Position numbers and translations under genes: made by a program. A stretch of 64,000 bases of DNA from Silene conica (Eukaryota; Streptophyta; Magnoliopsida; Caryophyllales; Caryophyllaceae), in contig CM055318.2 in the NCBI GenBank assembly GCA_029255685.2, forward strand, positions 15,939,001-16,003,000, given 5' to 3'. The notes beneath the pieces were generated by a model. The model made no database searches, was not told the DNA's origin, and saw nothing but the letters and a program-made list of their open reading frames with translations. Each line of letters begins with the position of its first letter. The stretch's first letter is position 1. Shown here one piece after another: positions 22,386-33,485 of the stretch.

Positions 22386-23235
22386 GTCCGTACAAGGGTA
22401 TGTGCAATGACGTTATCACACTACATGTGGAGGACACAAGCTCCAACAAACTCCCACTTGTCCATACAAGTGTAGGTGCGATAACCGATTCTCATATCCT
22501 TTTAAAATTTCTCCCACTCAATGTAAGACAATTTGCAAATCCGCATTCGCAAAGGTCGTATCTCACAAGCGATCTGTATCAAGAGTGGTTTCCCCGACTA
22601 GAGAGTAACTTAACTGATAAAACGAATCTGTATTCGAGCATGGCCATGCATTTCAGTTACTACTCCTCGAGTGGGCCTGAGAAATGATAAAATCCTGATA
22701 AGGGTTTGGATATTTCCCTCAACTCGAATCCTGCCGATATCGCGCAGCATGAAATAACCCAGAAAAAATCCTCTTGGCCCATATTACGATGACCGTGGGA
22801 AAGAAACCAAAGTTACCCAAAATCTGCCTTAATCTCAAGAGACAGTTGAAAGTCAAAAGACTCGACTCTAAGGAACACTATGTAGGTCATATCCACGACC
22901 TGGCACCCAATGTTATAAAACATTTAGGACTCCATAACATTGTCACGGGGTGTCCTACGAGATATCCGTATAACTCGCCTTTGTGATTGGTCAGTCATCC
23001 GCGTGACTTATGGCTCGTTGAACCCACCATCAACCAACGTCACAAAATGATTACCTGAGTTATCAGCTCAAGTGGGTAATCAAGGACTAAAACAATGTAA
23101 TGTAATTCAGTTCACTTTGTGGTGTTCAAAATTGGCGTGCAATTCCACATGAAAACAAAACATTATATATCATAACAATGAGGTTGAATAGAGTACACGA
23201 GAAAATGAATTATTACATGAATTCATAAAAGAGTA

Positions 23236-26200
23236 CTACAACTTAGGAACACATTTAATTCCCATGGAATGAATGTGCCCTTCATGTTTATCACGTGGTA
23301 ATGCTTTAGTGAGAGGATCAGCTATGTTGTCATCCGTAGCTATCTTATCAATAAATATCTCCTTTTACACGGACTCAGTTGTAGAATCTGCTGTAACACT
23401 CTGTTTAGAACTTTTCCAGCTGACAGCAGCGCCATTAAGAGTAAAAACGAATCCAGACTGAGATTTCGAGTCATCTCGATCCGTTTGGAAGCTAGCATCT
23501 GCGTAACCCGTGGCGCAGAGCGTTGAGTCGCCTACATAAGTCAATCCCCAATCTTTAGTCCTCCGTAGGTACTTAAGAATGTTTTTCACGGCCATCTAGT
23601 GTTGTTCATCTGGATGAGCTTGGAATCGACTGGTCATACTCAATGCATATGCAACGTCTGGACGTGTGCATGTCATGGCATACATGATCGATCCTATAGC
23701 CGAAGCATAAGGAATCCGACTCATGCGCTCTTTCTCTTCCAATGTCTTAGCTTCTTGAGACTTGCTCAAGTGAAGCCCAATAGTCATAGGAAGGAACCCT
23801 TTCTTGGAGTTCGTCATGCTGAATCTCTCTAGAATCTTATCCATGTAAGACTCCTGACTGAGAGACAACATCTGTCGTGATCTATCCCTGTAGATACGGA
23901 TGCCCAAAATTCTTTGTGCCTCTCCCAGATCTTTCATCTGGAAATGGTTCTTCAACCATGCTTTAACCGAAGATAAGAGAGGTATGTCATTCCCAATCAA
24001 GAGTATGTCGTCGACATACAGTACTAGGAATACAATCTTGCTCCCACTCGACTTGATATAGAGACATGGTTCCTCGACTGATCGAATGAAACCATTCTCT
24101 TTTATCACTTGGTCGAAGCGATGATTCCAACTCCGCGATGCTTGCTTAAGTCCATAGATGGAACGCTTAAGCTTGCAAACCTTCTTAGGATGTTCTGGAT
24201 CAATAAAACCCTCGGGTTGTACCATGTACAACTCTTCCTCCAAATAACCGTTTAAGAAGGCGGTTTTAACGTCCATTTGCCATATTTCATAGTCATGAAA
24301 TGCGGTTATCGTTAAGATAATCCGAATGGAACGTAGCATGACTACGGGTGCAAAGATCTCATCGTAGTGCAGGCCTGGCACTTGGGTGAAACCTTTAGCA
24401 ACTAGTCTTGCCTTATGGATATCTTGTTTACCTTCCACGGCATGCTTTATTTTGTAAAGCCATTTGCATTAAATGGGACGTACCTTTGCAGGTAGGTCCA
24501 CAAGATCCCACACGTTGTTCTCATACATGGAGTCCATCTCGGATTGCATGGCTTCTAGCCATAGCTTTGAGTCAGAACTGGTCATGGCACCTTTATAGGT
24601 TGAGGGTTCATTACCCTCTAGGAGTAAGACGTCATCCATATCATGTTCCTCGACCATACCAATGTATCTGTCCGGAGGAATGGAGACTCTTCCCGACCTC
24701 CTAGGTTCCTCAGGAATATCTACTGCAGCCTCGGTTGAAGGAACTGTTTCCTCCAATGGTTGCTCGGTGGTTGGTTCTTGAACCTCCGATAAGTCGAAGG
24801 TTCTATTACTCGACTTGTTCTCGAGAAATTCTTTCTCTAAGAACGTCGCACTAGCCGTAACAAAAACACGTTGTTCGGTTGGCGAGTAGAAGTAATGACC
24901 AAACGTTCCTTTTGGATAGCCTATAAAGTATGTCTTGACCGATCGCGGGCCGAGCTTATCCTCGTGTCTCCACTTGACATAAGCCTCGCAGCCCCAAACC
25001 CGAATAAAGGACAAGTTAGGGACCGTTCCCTTCCATAATTCGTATGGAGTCTTGTCAACAGCTTTAGACAGACTTCGGTTAAGTATTAGAGCGGCCGACA
25101 AAAGAGCATAGCCCCACAATGAATCAGGCACAATGGTGTGACTCATCATGGATCGAACCATATCGAGTAGAGTTCGATTTCTCCGTTCGGACACACCATT
25201 TAATTGTGGTGTTCCAGGTGGAGTCAACTGTAGCACGATGCCACAGTCTTTAAGGTGTTGATCAAACTCGTGTGAAAGATATTCACCACCACGATCAGAA
25301 CGAAGTGCTTTAATCTTTCTTCCCAGTTGGTTCTGTACCCGATTCTGGTATTCTTTGAACTTGTCAAAGGATTCACTTTTGTGCTTCATTAAGTAGACAT
25401 AACCATATCTACTCAAATCATTCGTGAAAGTGATGAAATACCTATAGCCTTCTCGTGCGTTGATCGACATAGGGCCATATACGTCCGTATGTATGAGTCC
25501 TAATAGGTCGGCAACGCGCATTCCAACACCTTTGAAGGAAATATGAGTCATCTTACCGATGAGACATGATTCACACGTGCCATATGATTCGAAATCAAAG
25601 GGCGAGATAGCTCCATTCTGTATGAGCTGTTTTACGCGTTTCTCATTTATGTGTCCCATACGACAATGCCATAGGTAAGTTTGATTTTTGTCACCTACCT
25701 TTAATCTCTTGTTATTCACATGTAATATCTCGGTGGTTTGATCTAAAACATAAATTCCATTCATGGAAACTGCCTTGCCATTAATCATATTGTGTAAAGA
25801 GAAAATACAGCTATTATTCTCTATTACAAATGAAAAACCGAGTTTGTCAAGCGCAGAAACTGAAATAATGTTTTTGGACAAACAAGGAACATAATAACAG
25901 TTATATAAAGATAACTCGAATCCACTTGGAAGCTGTATCACGTATGTTCCCCTCGAGATTGCAGCAACACGTGCTCCATTCCCGACACGCAGGTCAACCT
26001 CACCCTTGATTAGGGGTTCTTGGTTTCGGAGGCCCTGCACATGATTACATAGATGAGAACCACAACTAGTATCTAGTACCCAAGTTCCGTAACTTGCATG
26101 GTTAATCTCAATCATGTGAATAAAAGAAGAAGAAGACATACCAACAGGAGTAACGCGGCCTGCCTTAATGTCCTCACGATACACGGGGCATGAGCGCCTC

Positions 26201-27069
26201 CAATGCCCAGTCTTGTGGCAATGGTGACATTCCATGCTTGTATCCTTGCTCTTTGTTTTGCCTTGTGAGTTGCTCGACTCGCCTGGCCCACTCTTAGTGA
26301 ATCCTGACTTCTTAAACTTGGGCTTGCCTACTGTTAGGTCGCCCTGAGCTTTAGCTTTACCCTTACCCTTACCCTTACCCTTACTGGAGATCATGAGAAC
26401 ATCTTGCTTCATGCTCCCACTTAATTTCAGATCCTTCTCGGTCTGTACGAGAAGGGAGTGGAGCTCATGAGGAGACTTCTTCATGTCGTTCATGTAATAG
26501 TTGGCCCTGAAGAGGGTGAACCCATCATGAAGCGAATGAAGCATTCGATCAACGATTATGTTCTCACTGATCTTGCAGTTTAGGGCCTCCAGTTTCTCGA
26601 TATTCTCAATCATGTGAAGAATATGTGGGCTAACAGCTTGGCCCTTCTGGAGTTTCGCCTCAAAGAAGCGACAGGTATGCTCATAAGAAACGATTCTCGG
26701 AGCTTTTGAGAATTCGTTAGTGAGCGTGGTGAAAATCTTGTTTGCACCATGGGCTATGAAGCGTCTTTGCAAATTGGATTCCATTGCATAGATGAGTACG
26801 TTCTTTATCGCACCCGCTTCCATGACGAAGTCGCTATGAGCGCGAACTTCGTTAGCTCTAGCTCCAGTTCCTGGGTGTGCCGGAATTGGCTCAGTTAAAT
26901 ACTTAAGCTTTCCGTCAGCAATGGCAGCATTCCGTAATGCTGCCTCCCAGTCAGAGAAGTTTGACCCATCATTCCTCAGTCTAGTAGACTGATTCATGGA
27001 GTCCATGAAGGCTTTTAGCCGGGATTCACGTGCTAGCTTGGCACTTGGCATTGGGTCTTCACCAGCCAT
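23236..27069 (-). pseudogene. Gag-pol of copia element 1 with two in-frame stops and an RNase H deletion
   Basis: It starts at ATG 27069 (MAGEDPMPSAKLARES). In order: gag; zinc knuckle CHHCHKTGHWRRSC (near residue 280); a protease site reading VLDTSCGSH where the family has Asp-Thr/Ser-Gly; GAG-preintegrase LWHCRMGH; integrase with HTDVYG, RSDRGGEY and GVSERRNRTL; reverse transcriptase with LYVDD (about 24007-24021). In-frame stops sit at 24469-24471 (TAA, just before the RT core) and 23596-23598 (TAG). Near 23365 the frame jumps from TADSTTES directly to a terminal segment with DNIADPLTKALP. Most of RNase H is therefore missing, by an internal deletion of perhaps 300 bp judged from other copia proteins. 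The last stop is at 23236-23238. The element is inactive. Confidence 0.9.
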
Positions 27070-28424
27070 TAGTTATACAGCAGTTTAATTGAACGTGTTC
27101 TACACTGAAAAGAAGATAAAACAGAACCATATAAGCAACTCATTGTTGTGATTTAAGTCTATATTAAATTTGAAATTTAAACTCGTAGACTCATGCATTT
27201 ATATAATTGATCTCCCTCAAGAATTATATAAACGATCCCAAGACTCAATTTCCGTATATTGATAAGCCCACAGTTTGGCTAATTCCACCGTTGGAACTCT
27301 TGGTCGATAGATTTCCGTAAATCCTATCTATTAGTCCATCTCAGTCGCTAGATATTATCGAGTGACCGTGATGTTGAGATAAAATAAATCATCTGTTCCC
27401 ACTTACCCGACGTAGAAGGGGTCATATTATGCCTACCGACGAAGAAGGGATTCATGGGAGTCTGATTTATAAAGACTAGTCTCAATTTTTGGTTATACGA
27501 GGAAGACCCCATCAACTTATATTTATTCATATTAAGTGAACTAAAATCTAGCATATGCGTGAATGAATTAAATTAAGTGATGGCTTTGCAATTGACATGT
27601 GACATCTGAATTGTCACAGAAAACTAACGCGTAACCTCTACATGAGTCAGTTTTCAGGCATGTTATAGGTGGTTTGGTTTTTAGGCGGAATATGATGCAA
27701 GCTATTATCGATGAAAGCATAAAATAAATGCGATAAACGTAAATAAAAGTCCTAGTGTGGCCTATCCTACCAAAATAAACATAAAACAACTTGGAATCCA
27801 CCGTTGGACCCTAGAAGCTTGTCTTGATGTTCCATCTTGGTCCTTGCAGCGGGAGTGAGCATCCGGTCTCCGTCTTTGGTCTTCACAAAATTACTAATTT
27901 AAATTACAAATATAATCCTATTTACATTCTAATTTAAATACAAAAGTAATTACATGGCAAAAACCCAAAACGGAGATTCAAGATCTCAAAATTACAAGCA
28001 AGACTGTGTTCCATCATTACGGTAACACAGTCTACTAAGGCCACACTAAGTTACAACCGTTTGCAAAATTAAATACGTTATAGAAAACATTCAATACGGG
28101 ATTCAACAAGACGATAAATAAAATGCATCAACTAAATAAAATTCATACATGACATAATACTGTTATTATGATTAATAATTTTTTACCAAACCACCTTACG
28201 GGATTAAAATCATGTGATTATACCGTTTTAATCACCCAATTTTAATAAATTTATAATCCTATTATCTTAAACCGTTTTAAAATAATATGTACCATACGAG
28301 GGTGAACCGTTTCACAAAATTAATAATATACTATTTCCGTATATAGTATATTACTAAAGGCCATGTGAAAATAAAACATGTTATTTTCGAAAATAAAAAA
28401 AAAACGAGTCTGTTACAGGGGGGA

Positions 28425-28804
28425 GGTCGACCGACCTAAACACGTGGTCGACCGACCTCCAGACGAGAAACGGAAAAAAAAAAAAAAACTGCAACAGCAT
28501 AGGCGGTCGACCGACCTATCAATCAGGTCGACCGACCACCAGACAGTAGAAACGAGTTTCAGAAAACGCAAAACGCTGCACTTTTCGAAATCAAAACAAG
28601 TTTTTTACTTTTAAACTTTGATTAAAACAAGTAAATCAAAATTAACATCAACAAGGGTTCACATATTGTCAAGAATATCGATTAATTAACAATATGTAAA
28701 CAGGAATCGAAAAACAAGATCGATTACACAAAAAGAAACTATCGAAAAACAGATACTTTACACAGGGGCGGTCGACCGACCGCTACAACGGGTCGACCGA
28801 CCGA
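28425..28804. repeat. Three paired GGTCGACCGACC palindromes in the copia leader
   Basis: Pairs lie at 28425-28457, 28505-28537 and 28770-28804. Each pair is two copies of GGTCGACCGACC, 19-22 bp apart start to start, in A-rich sequence between the 5' LTR and gag. The core GGTCGACC is a perfect palindrome. Confidence 0.85.
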
Positions 28805-28880
28805 CACAGCGACAGAAACGAGATTTTTTTCAAAATTTTTAAATAAAACTTATGAAAAACACAAAAGTAAAATTTTTATG

Positions 28881-28897
28881 GCCTGGCTCTGATACCA
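28881..28897 (-). other. Primer-binding site of copia element 1 (initiator tRNA-Met type)
   Basis: The coding strand reads TGGTATCAGAGCCAGGC starting 2 bp inside the 5' LTR, the usual copia primer site. Confidence 0.88.
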
Positions 28898-28899
28898 CT

Positions 28900-29909
28900 T
28901 GAGGGGAATAAAGCATGTATTCGCCCTAAACTTGCAGGATTATAATGAAACATACAATTGTGATTATTGTCATAAGTTAAATAAAAACATGAAAAAGAAT
29001 ACAACCTTGGGTCCTTGCTTAAATAAACCTAAGAACAGGAATTAAAGTAAATTCCCTCTTATAACTTGCACCCAAGACTTTGTTTGAGATGATGCCGCGT
29101 GTGCTAGAAAATACTCTTCAATTGCCTTGCAATATGGGGAGAGCTATTGAGGTTTTAGATGTGAGATCTGAGTTTTTGGGAGAAGAATGCTCTCAAAAAC
29201 CCTAATTTCTTGAGATTTGTTTTTTCAGTAAAAACCAACCAAAGCAGTCACCTGACAAAAGGAGAAGTCCTCTCCTTTTGTATTGCTTGGTTCGGCCGAA
29301 TTAGGGTTCGGGTAGGAGTGGGCTTTCCACTCTTACCTTATTCCAATGCGTGATTCGACCCGTTTTGCTAAAATATGATTCGCGGGTATTTGTTATAAAT
29401 CGCACACATGTTATCAGATATTAATACAGTCGATATATTAATAATGGTCTGATAAAAACGATATTGTATAATTACCCAAATTAATATAACAGTTTATATT
29501 AATTCGCGAATACAATATTTAATTAAATATAACCGTTTATATTTAATTTACGTATTAATCATGTAATCCGTATTAGCAAAAATTATTTAATCCGTATTAA
29601 ATAATAATCTCAACATCTTATTGACTAATTTAATAGTCAATACCTCTGACTAACTGTTTAGTCGTATTCGGCATAAATGTGACTGTATTTTCATACCTTC
29701 ACATCTCTCAAACGTGTCCTACAGGTGTGACGTATAGGGACCAGTTGATCACCGCCATCCGTATGACAATAACGTCAAACTTATCTAGCAAGCCAACCGT
29801 TATTGATAAACGTGGATCAACTGGTAATAATACAGAAGTATGCCCTTGTGATCCTTAAAGAGATTTAATAAGTCATTGTACTTAATTGTCAAGGACACCA
29901 GCCCCAACA
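28900..29909 (-). repeat. 5' LTR of copia element 1
   Basis: 1010 bp, TG...CA ends, uninterrupted. It is bordered on the inside by the tRNA-Met-type primer site. Confidence 0.93.
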
Positions 29910-29939
29910 CGCCACTCCTGTTATGGGATTTTATCTAAC

Positions 29940-30190
29940 TATGTTCGGGATTAGTCGGTGTCCGTGGTTATGCGGCCCAGTCCCCGTGTGTCGTTCGGTG
30001 TAGGTTATTACATCGAGAGGTCTGGCCAGGTCTTAGGCATATAGTTGTCGGTTATGCGCTATACATAGTATCTGGATGTCGTGGTTATGCGCTCCGGTAG
30101 CTAGGGCGCGGTTATACGCCCTAGCCTGTTAGTGGAGCGGTTATACTCCCTAACTGTCAGTTGTAGCGGTTATGTTACCTGAAGGCGTTC
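29940..30190. repeat. GGTTATG repeats in the outer LTR, right part
   Basis: GGTTATGCGGCC, GGTTATGCGCT, GGTTATACGCCC and CGGTTATGTTACC occur at short intervals. With 20385-20560 they look like one degenerate array split by the copia insertion. Confidence 0.65.
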
Positions 30191-30722
30191 ATTCTATTCT
30201 TGGCTGTTGTTGTTTGTGTGATTGGACATGCCATCAAGTGTTGGTCTCTGAGTCGATCACCTGGTTGTTTACCTGATTTTGAGTATCATGCTTTGATATT
30301 TCTTATATTCACATGTATTACTCCATATACAATATGTTCTTATTGTTATCTATTTGTATTTTGACGTAAAGTGGCTGGGAGAATCCTGAGTACTCCCCAC
30401 TGACTGTGGCGTTCATGTTTCATGAATGTAGGTTGATGCTGTTTGGGGAAGACGTGTGGCTAGCGAGCATTGTTGATAATTCGACAATTACCCTTACGCT
30501 TAGTTTAGATTTAATTCATGATGTTATCGTGGGATACCTTATCCCTCATCTATTTAAGTTATTTTGTATAATTTATACTTTCTCATTAGTTTTTAGTCTT
30601 CCGCAAGTTGTTTTGATATTCCGCGAAAAAGTTTTAATAAATATGTCGATTTTTTTTTAAAAGTATCGTATTTCCGCTGCATTTTACTTGTTTATTTTTA
30701 TGCTATATCGCGGGGTGTCACA

Positions 30723-31570
30723 GCAAACCAGTGAGTACATACACGAATGAGTATGTAAATGAAATGGACATGATTGAGTAGGAAAATGAAATGAACATCA
30801 GACAACAGCAAACATGAATGAGTGGGTAAAGAAAAGGATGCAAACAAGTGAGAGCAGGGTATATGAATCATGTGAGGATTAAGATGAAATGAACATGAGA
30901 CAACAGTAAGTAAACAACATCAGGCAACATTAGTAAGCAAACAAGAGCAGACATGAATGAATAGGTAAACAAAAGGATGCAAACAAGTGAGAACATACAT
31001 GAATGAGTAGGTAAATGAAATGAACATAAGACATCAGTAAGTAAACAACATCAGACAACATTAGTAAGCAAACAAGAGTAGACATGAATGACTAGGTAAA
31101 GAAAAGGATGCAAACCAATGAGAACATACATGAATGAGTATGTAACTGAAATGAACATGATACAGCAGTAAGTAAACAACACCAGACAACATTAGTAAGC
31201 AAACAAGAGCAAAAATGAATGACTAGGTAAAGAAAAGGATGCAAACAAGTGAGACCATACATGAATGAGTAGGTAAATGAAATGAACATGAATCATGTGA
31301 GGATTGTGAGACAGCAGTAAGTAAGCAACATCAGACAGCAGTAGTAAGCAGACAAGAGCAGACAGGAATGAGTAAGTAAACAACAACATGCAAACCAGTG
31401 AGTACATATATGAATTAGTAAGTAAAGAAAAGGAAGCAAACAAGTGAGAACATGGTATGTGAATCATGTGAGGGTTAAGATGAATTAAACATCAGACAAC
31501 AGTGAGTAAACAACAACAGATAGCACTAGTAACGAAACAAGAGCAAGCAAGAATGACTAAGTAAACAATA
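30723..31570. repeat. About 130-bp satellite, right part of split array
   Basis: CAT(G/A)A(G/T)ACA boxes at about 30893, 31024 and 31155 give a 131-bp period. The next unit is longer because of an AATCATGTGAGGATTG insertion. It starts with the GCAAA duplication at the LTR junction. Confidence 0.75.
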
Positions 31571-31940
31571 GCAAAGTTAAAACAATCTGAGTAAGAGATA
31601 TCGAGTTTTCACCAACAGCAGCAACATGCAACAGGGAAATCGAGTTTTCCCCAACACAAGCAGCAACAACATGCAAAAAAAAAACCTAAAATTAGTTATT
31701 ACACTATTACAAAAAAGTCCAAAGAAACCTGTTGAAAAAGGCCTTATAAACAGGTGTCTAGGTCATAGGTGTCTTTGGTTAAGAAACCTGTTGGAGGAAC
31801 TGGTATCTTAGCTAACAATTAAAGAGACTTGTTTTTATTAATAACTGGTGTCTTTGACTTATACCTGTTATCAATATTATGTCCGGTGTCTTATGTCCGT
31901 TATCTTTGGCATAGTTCATTAAAAAAAACAATACATGCAA

Positions 31941-32000
31941 TGGGATTCGAACTGACGACCACAAGGAGGATATTTAATGGCTGTACCATTGAGCCACAAG
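31941..32000 (-). other. tRNA-like segment inside the CACTA element
   Basis: The minus strand reads TGTGGCTCAATGGTACAG, then GTCGTCAGTTCGAATCCCA about 40 bp on. These match the A box and B box of a pol III tRNA promoter. No full cloverleaf is evident, and the 5' arm is unclear, so this is a tRNA-derived fragment or SINE head rather than a gene. Confidence 0.35.
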
Positions 32001-32340
32001 ATATTTACTGTAAATTTATTGGGATAACATTTAATTATCTACTATTTATCAATATTTGGGGTCGCAAAAAACCGTCTTTTAAACCAATTTTTTTTAAGTT
32101 TGGGGTAGCGGCTGCTACCCCTTGCTCTAAGGTGGGTTCGCCCCTGTCTATGACACCACTCTCATTCTCATTTACACCCGGTGTCTTTGATATATTTAAG
32201 TAGATATTGATAATCATTATTTAAAGAATGTGTTAGGCGGTGGATTATGTTAAGTTAAGAGATAGAGGTATGCATGTATTACTCGGTGAATCTAGTAGAA
32301 TTAATTAAACAATATATTATTTAAGAATAATTTATTATTA

Positions 32341-32586
32341 TTAGTTATTAAATAAATTGTAAATTAATATATAGGAAACCGGATTCTGGAGGACAGGTTT
32401 CTTAGTTATTAAATAAATTGAAGATTAATATATAGGAAACCGGATTCTGGAGGACAGGTTTCTTAGTTATTAAATAAATTGAAAATTAATATATAGGAAA
32501 CCGGATTTTGGAGGACATGTTTCTTCGTTATTAATAAATTGAAAATTAAAATATAGGAAACTGGATTCTGAAGGACATGTTTCTTA
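32341..32586. repeat. Four 61-bp tandem units inside the CACTA element
   Basis: Units start at 32341, 32402, 32463 and 32523 with TTAGTTATTAAATAAATTG (the fourth has a 1-bp shift) and contain GGAAACCGGATTCTGGAGGA. Confidence 0.88.
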
Positions 32587-33107
32587 TTTAAACATTGCAA
32601 ACTTGTTATATTAAATCACCGGTGTCTTACGTTAAGAAATCTGTTAGAAAAAAAACAGGTGTCTTATAATCGATGTCTTAGGCCTTTTTTGTAGTAGTGT
32701 TAGCACAAATAACAACAGTCTCACTAACAACAGTCTCAGTAATGGTAATAGACGTTAATCCTGTAATAAAACTTACCAAGACGACATGGAAATCGAGTTT
32801 TACCCAGCAACAGCAGCAACATGAAAAAAAACAACCCAAAATTAGTTATTAGCACATCATTTGTGACTTGCAAAGTAACAACAACCTCATTAACTGTAAT
32901 ATACATCAATCTTGTAATAAAACTTACCAATACGAAATCATGGTATTCCCAACACCAGCAACAACAACATGCAAAAAAAACAACCAAATGTAAATTATTA
33001 GCAACATGCAAAAAAAAGTACCAAGACAATATTCGTAAATAACTCAAAAAATCTGATTACTACCTCTTTATTTCTCCTTTTTTTTTTCTCCCTTGCAATA
33101 TGTCTTT

Positions 33108-33485
33108 CTAAAAATACAAGACGTCGCATACTCGCATCTCAGACTCGGTTTGAGGAAATGGTGCTCTATTTTCAGCAAGAACTATATCATCATCAACCAC
33201 CATCCTCTTAGCCTCTTTCTCCATAAATCTAGCCACGTACTGTTGGAACCTAACATCACTGGGTGATTCAGGCTCAGATCTTGGACAATCAGAAACCATA
33301 ACGTCAGATTCCCCAACATCATCAACCCTACGAACGTCAAATTCCCCACCATCATCAACCCTACGAACGTCAGATCCACCAACATCACCACGTACATCGT
33401 CTTGATCACCACCGACGTCAAGAATGACAACGTCTTTTTCATCACCAACGACATCAAACTCTGTCTCTGGAACTTCAGACCGAAA
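33108..33485 (-). CDS. Unidentified acidic ORF fragment with 11-residue repeats
   Basis: An open frame on the minus strand ends at 33108. The only internal ATG gives 63 residues from 33299 (MVSDCPRSEPESP), but the frame stays open upstream with Asp/Gly/Val-rich text. This holds a direct repeat of DVRRVDD-GE (two clear copies, one partial, 33 bp each). A stop lies at 33486-33488 just upstream. The composition (acidic N-terminus, then QQYVARFMEKEAKRM) could belong to the first exon of a transposase-type or FAR1-like gene, but I do not recognise it. Confidence 0.3.
   Translation of the reverse strand, partial: FRSEVPETEFDVVGDEKDVVILDVGGDQDDVRGDVGGSDVRRVDDGGEFDVRRVDDVGESDVMVSDCPRSEPESPSDVRFQQYVARFMEKEAKRMVVDDDIVLAENRAPFPQTESEMRVCDVLYF

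Larger units (their letters stand above)
20592..29909 (-). mobile_element. Ty1/copia retrotransposon, degenerate, 9,318 bp including a MITE
   Basis: LTRs (read on the coding strand TGTTGGGGCTGG...TTCCCCTCA) lie at 28900-29909 (5') and 20592-22374 (3'). CGCCA is duplicated at 20587-20591 and 29910-29914. The length difference of 773 bp equals the 770-bp MITE plus its 3-bp duplication. I counted about 15 substitutions over 1010 bp of shared LTR, roughly 1.5 percent, so it is older than the Athila-like insertion. A primer-binding site, a polypurine tract and a broken gag-pol are present. Confidence 0.93.
6648..30722. mobile_element. Outer LTR-type insertion (probable solo LTR) hosting two nested retrotransposons
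   Basis: It starts TGTAACACCCCG and ends CGGGGTGTCACA, a near-perfect 12-bp inverted terminus with TG...CA ends. GCAAA is duplicated at 6643-6647 and 30723-30727. Another satellite unit reads CTGCAAACCAGTGAG at about 6281, which shows the pre-insertion site. Removing the two nested elements and their duplications leaves about 2.7 kb (6648-7486, 19507-20591, 29915-30722). This has no ORF, primer-binding site or polypurine tract, which fits a solo LTR. The TGTAACACCCC start is typical of long Ty3/gypsy LTRs, but the lineage cannot be fixed. Confidence 0.8.
31702..32699. mobile_element. Non-autonomous CACTA (En/Spm-type) element, 998 bp
   Basis: The left end is CACTATTACAAAAAAG and the right end in reverse is CACTACTACAAAAAAG. 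TTA is duplicated at 31699-31701 and 32700-32702. Subterminal copies of AGGTGTCTT and AACCTGTT occur in both halves. A neighbouring repeat unit near 32837 shows the empty site TTAGTTATTAGCAC. No transposase is present. Confidence 0.9.
31590..33050. repeat. About 150-bp tandem repeat, split by the CACTA element
   Basis: Units share GTAATAAAACTTACCAA (about 32763 and 32914), ATCGAGTTTT, CAGCAGCAACATG and CCAAAATTAGTTATTAGCAC. A unit precedes the CACTA element (31590-31701) and about two follow it (32700-33050). Confidence 0.65.
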
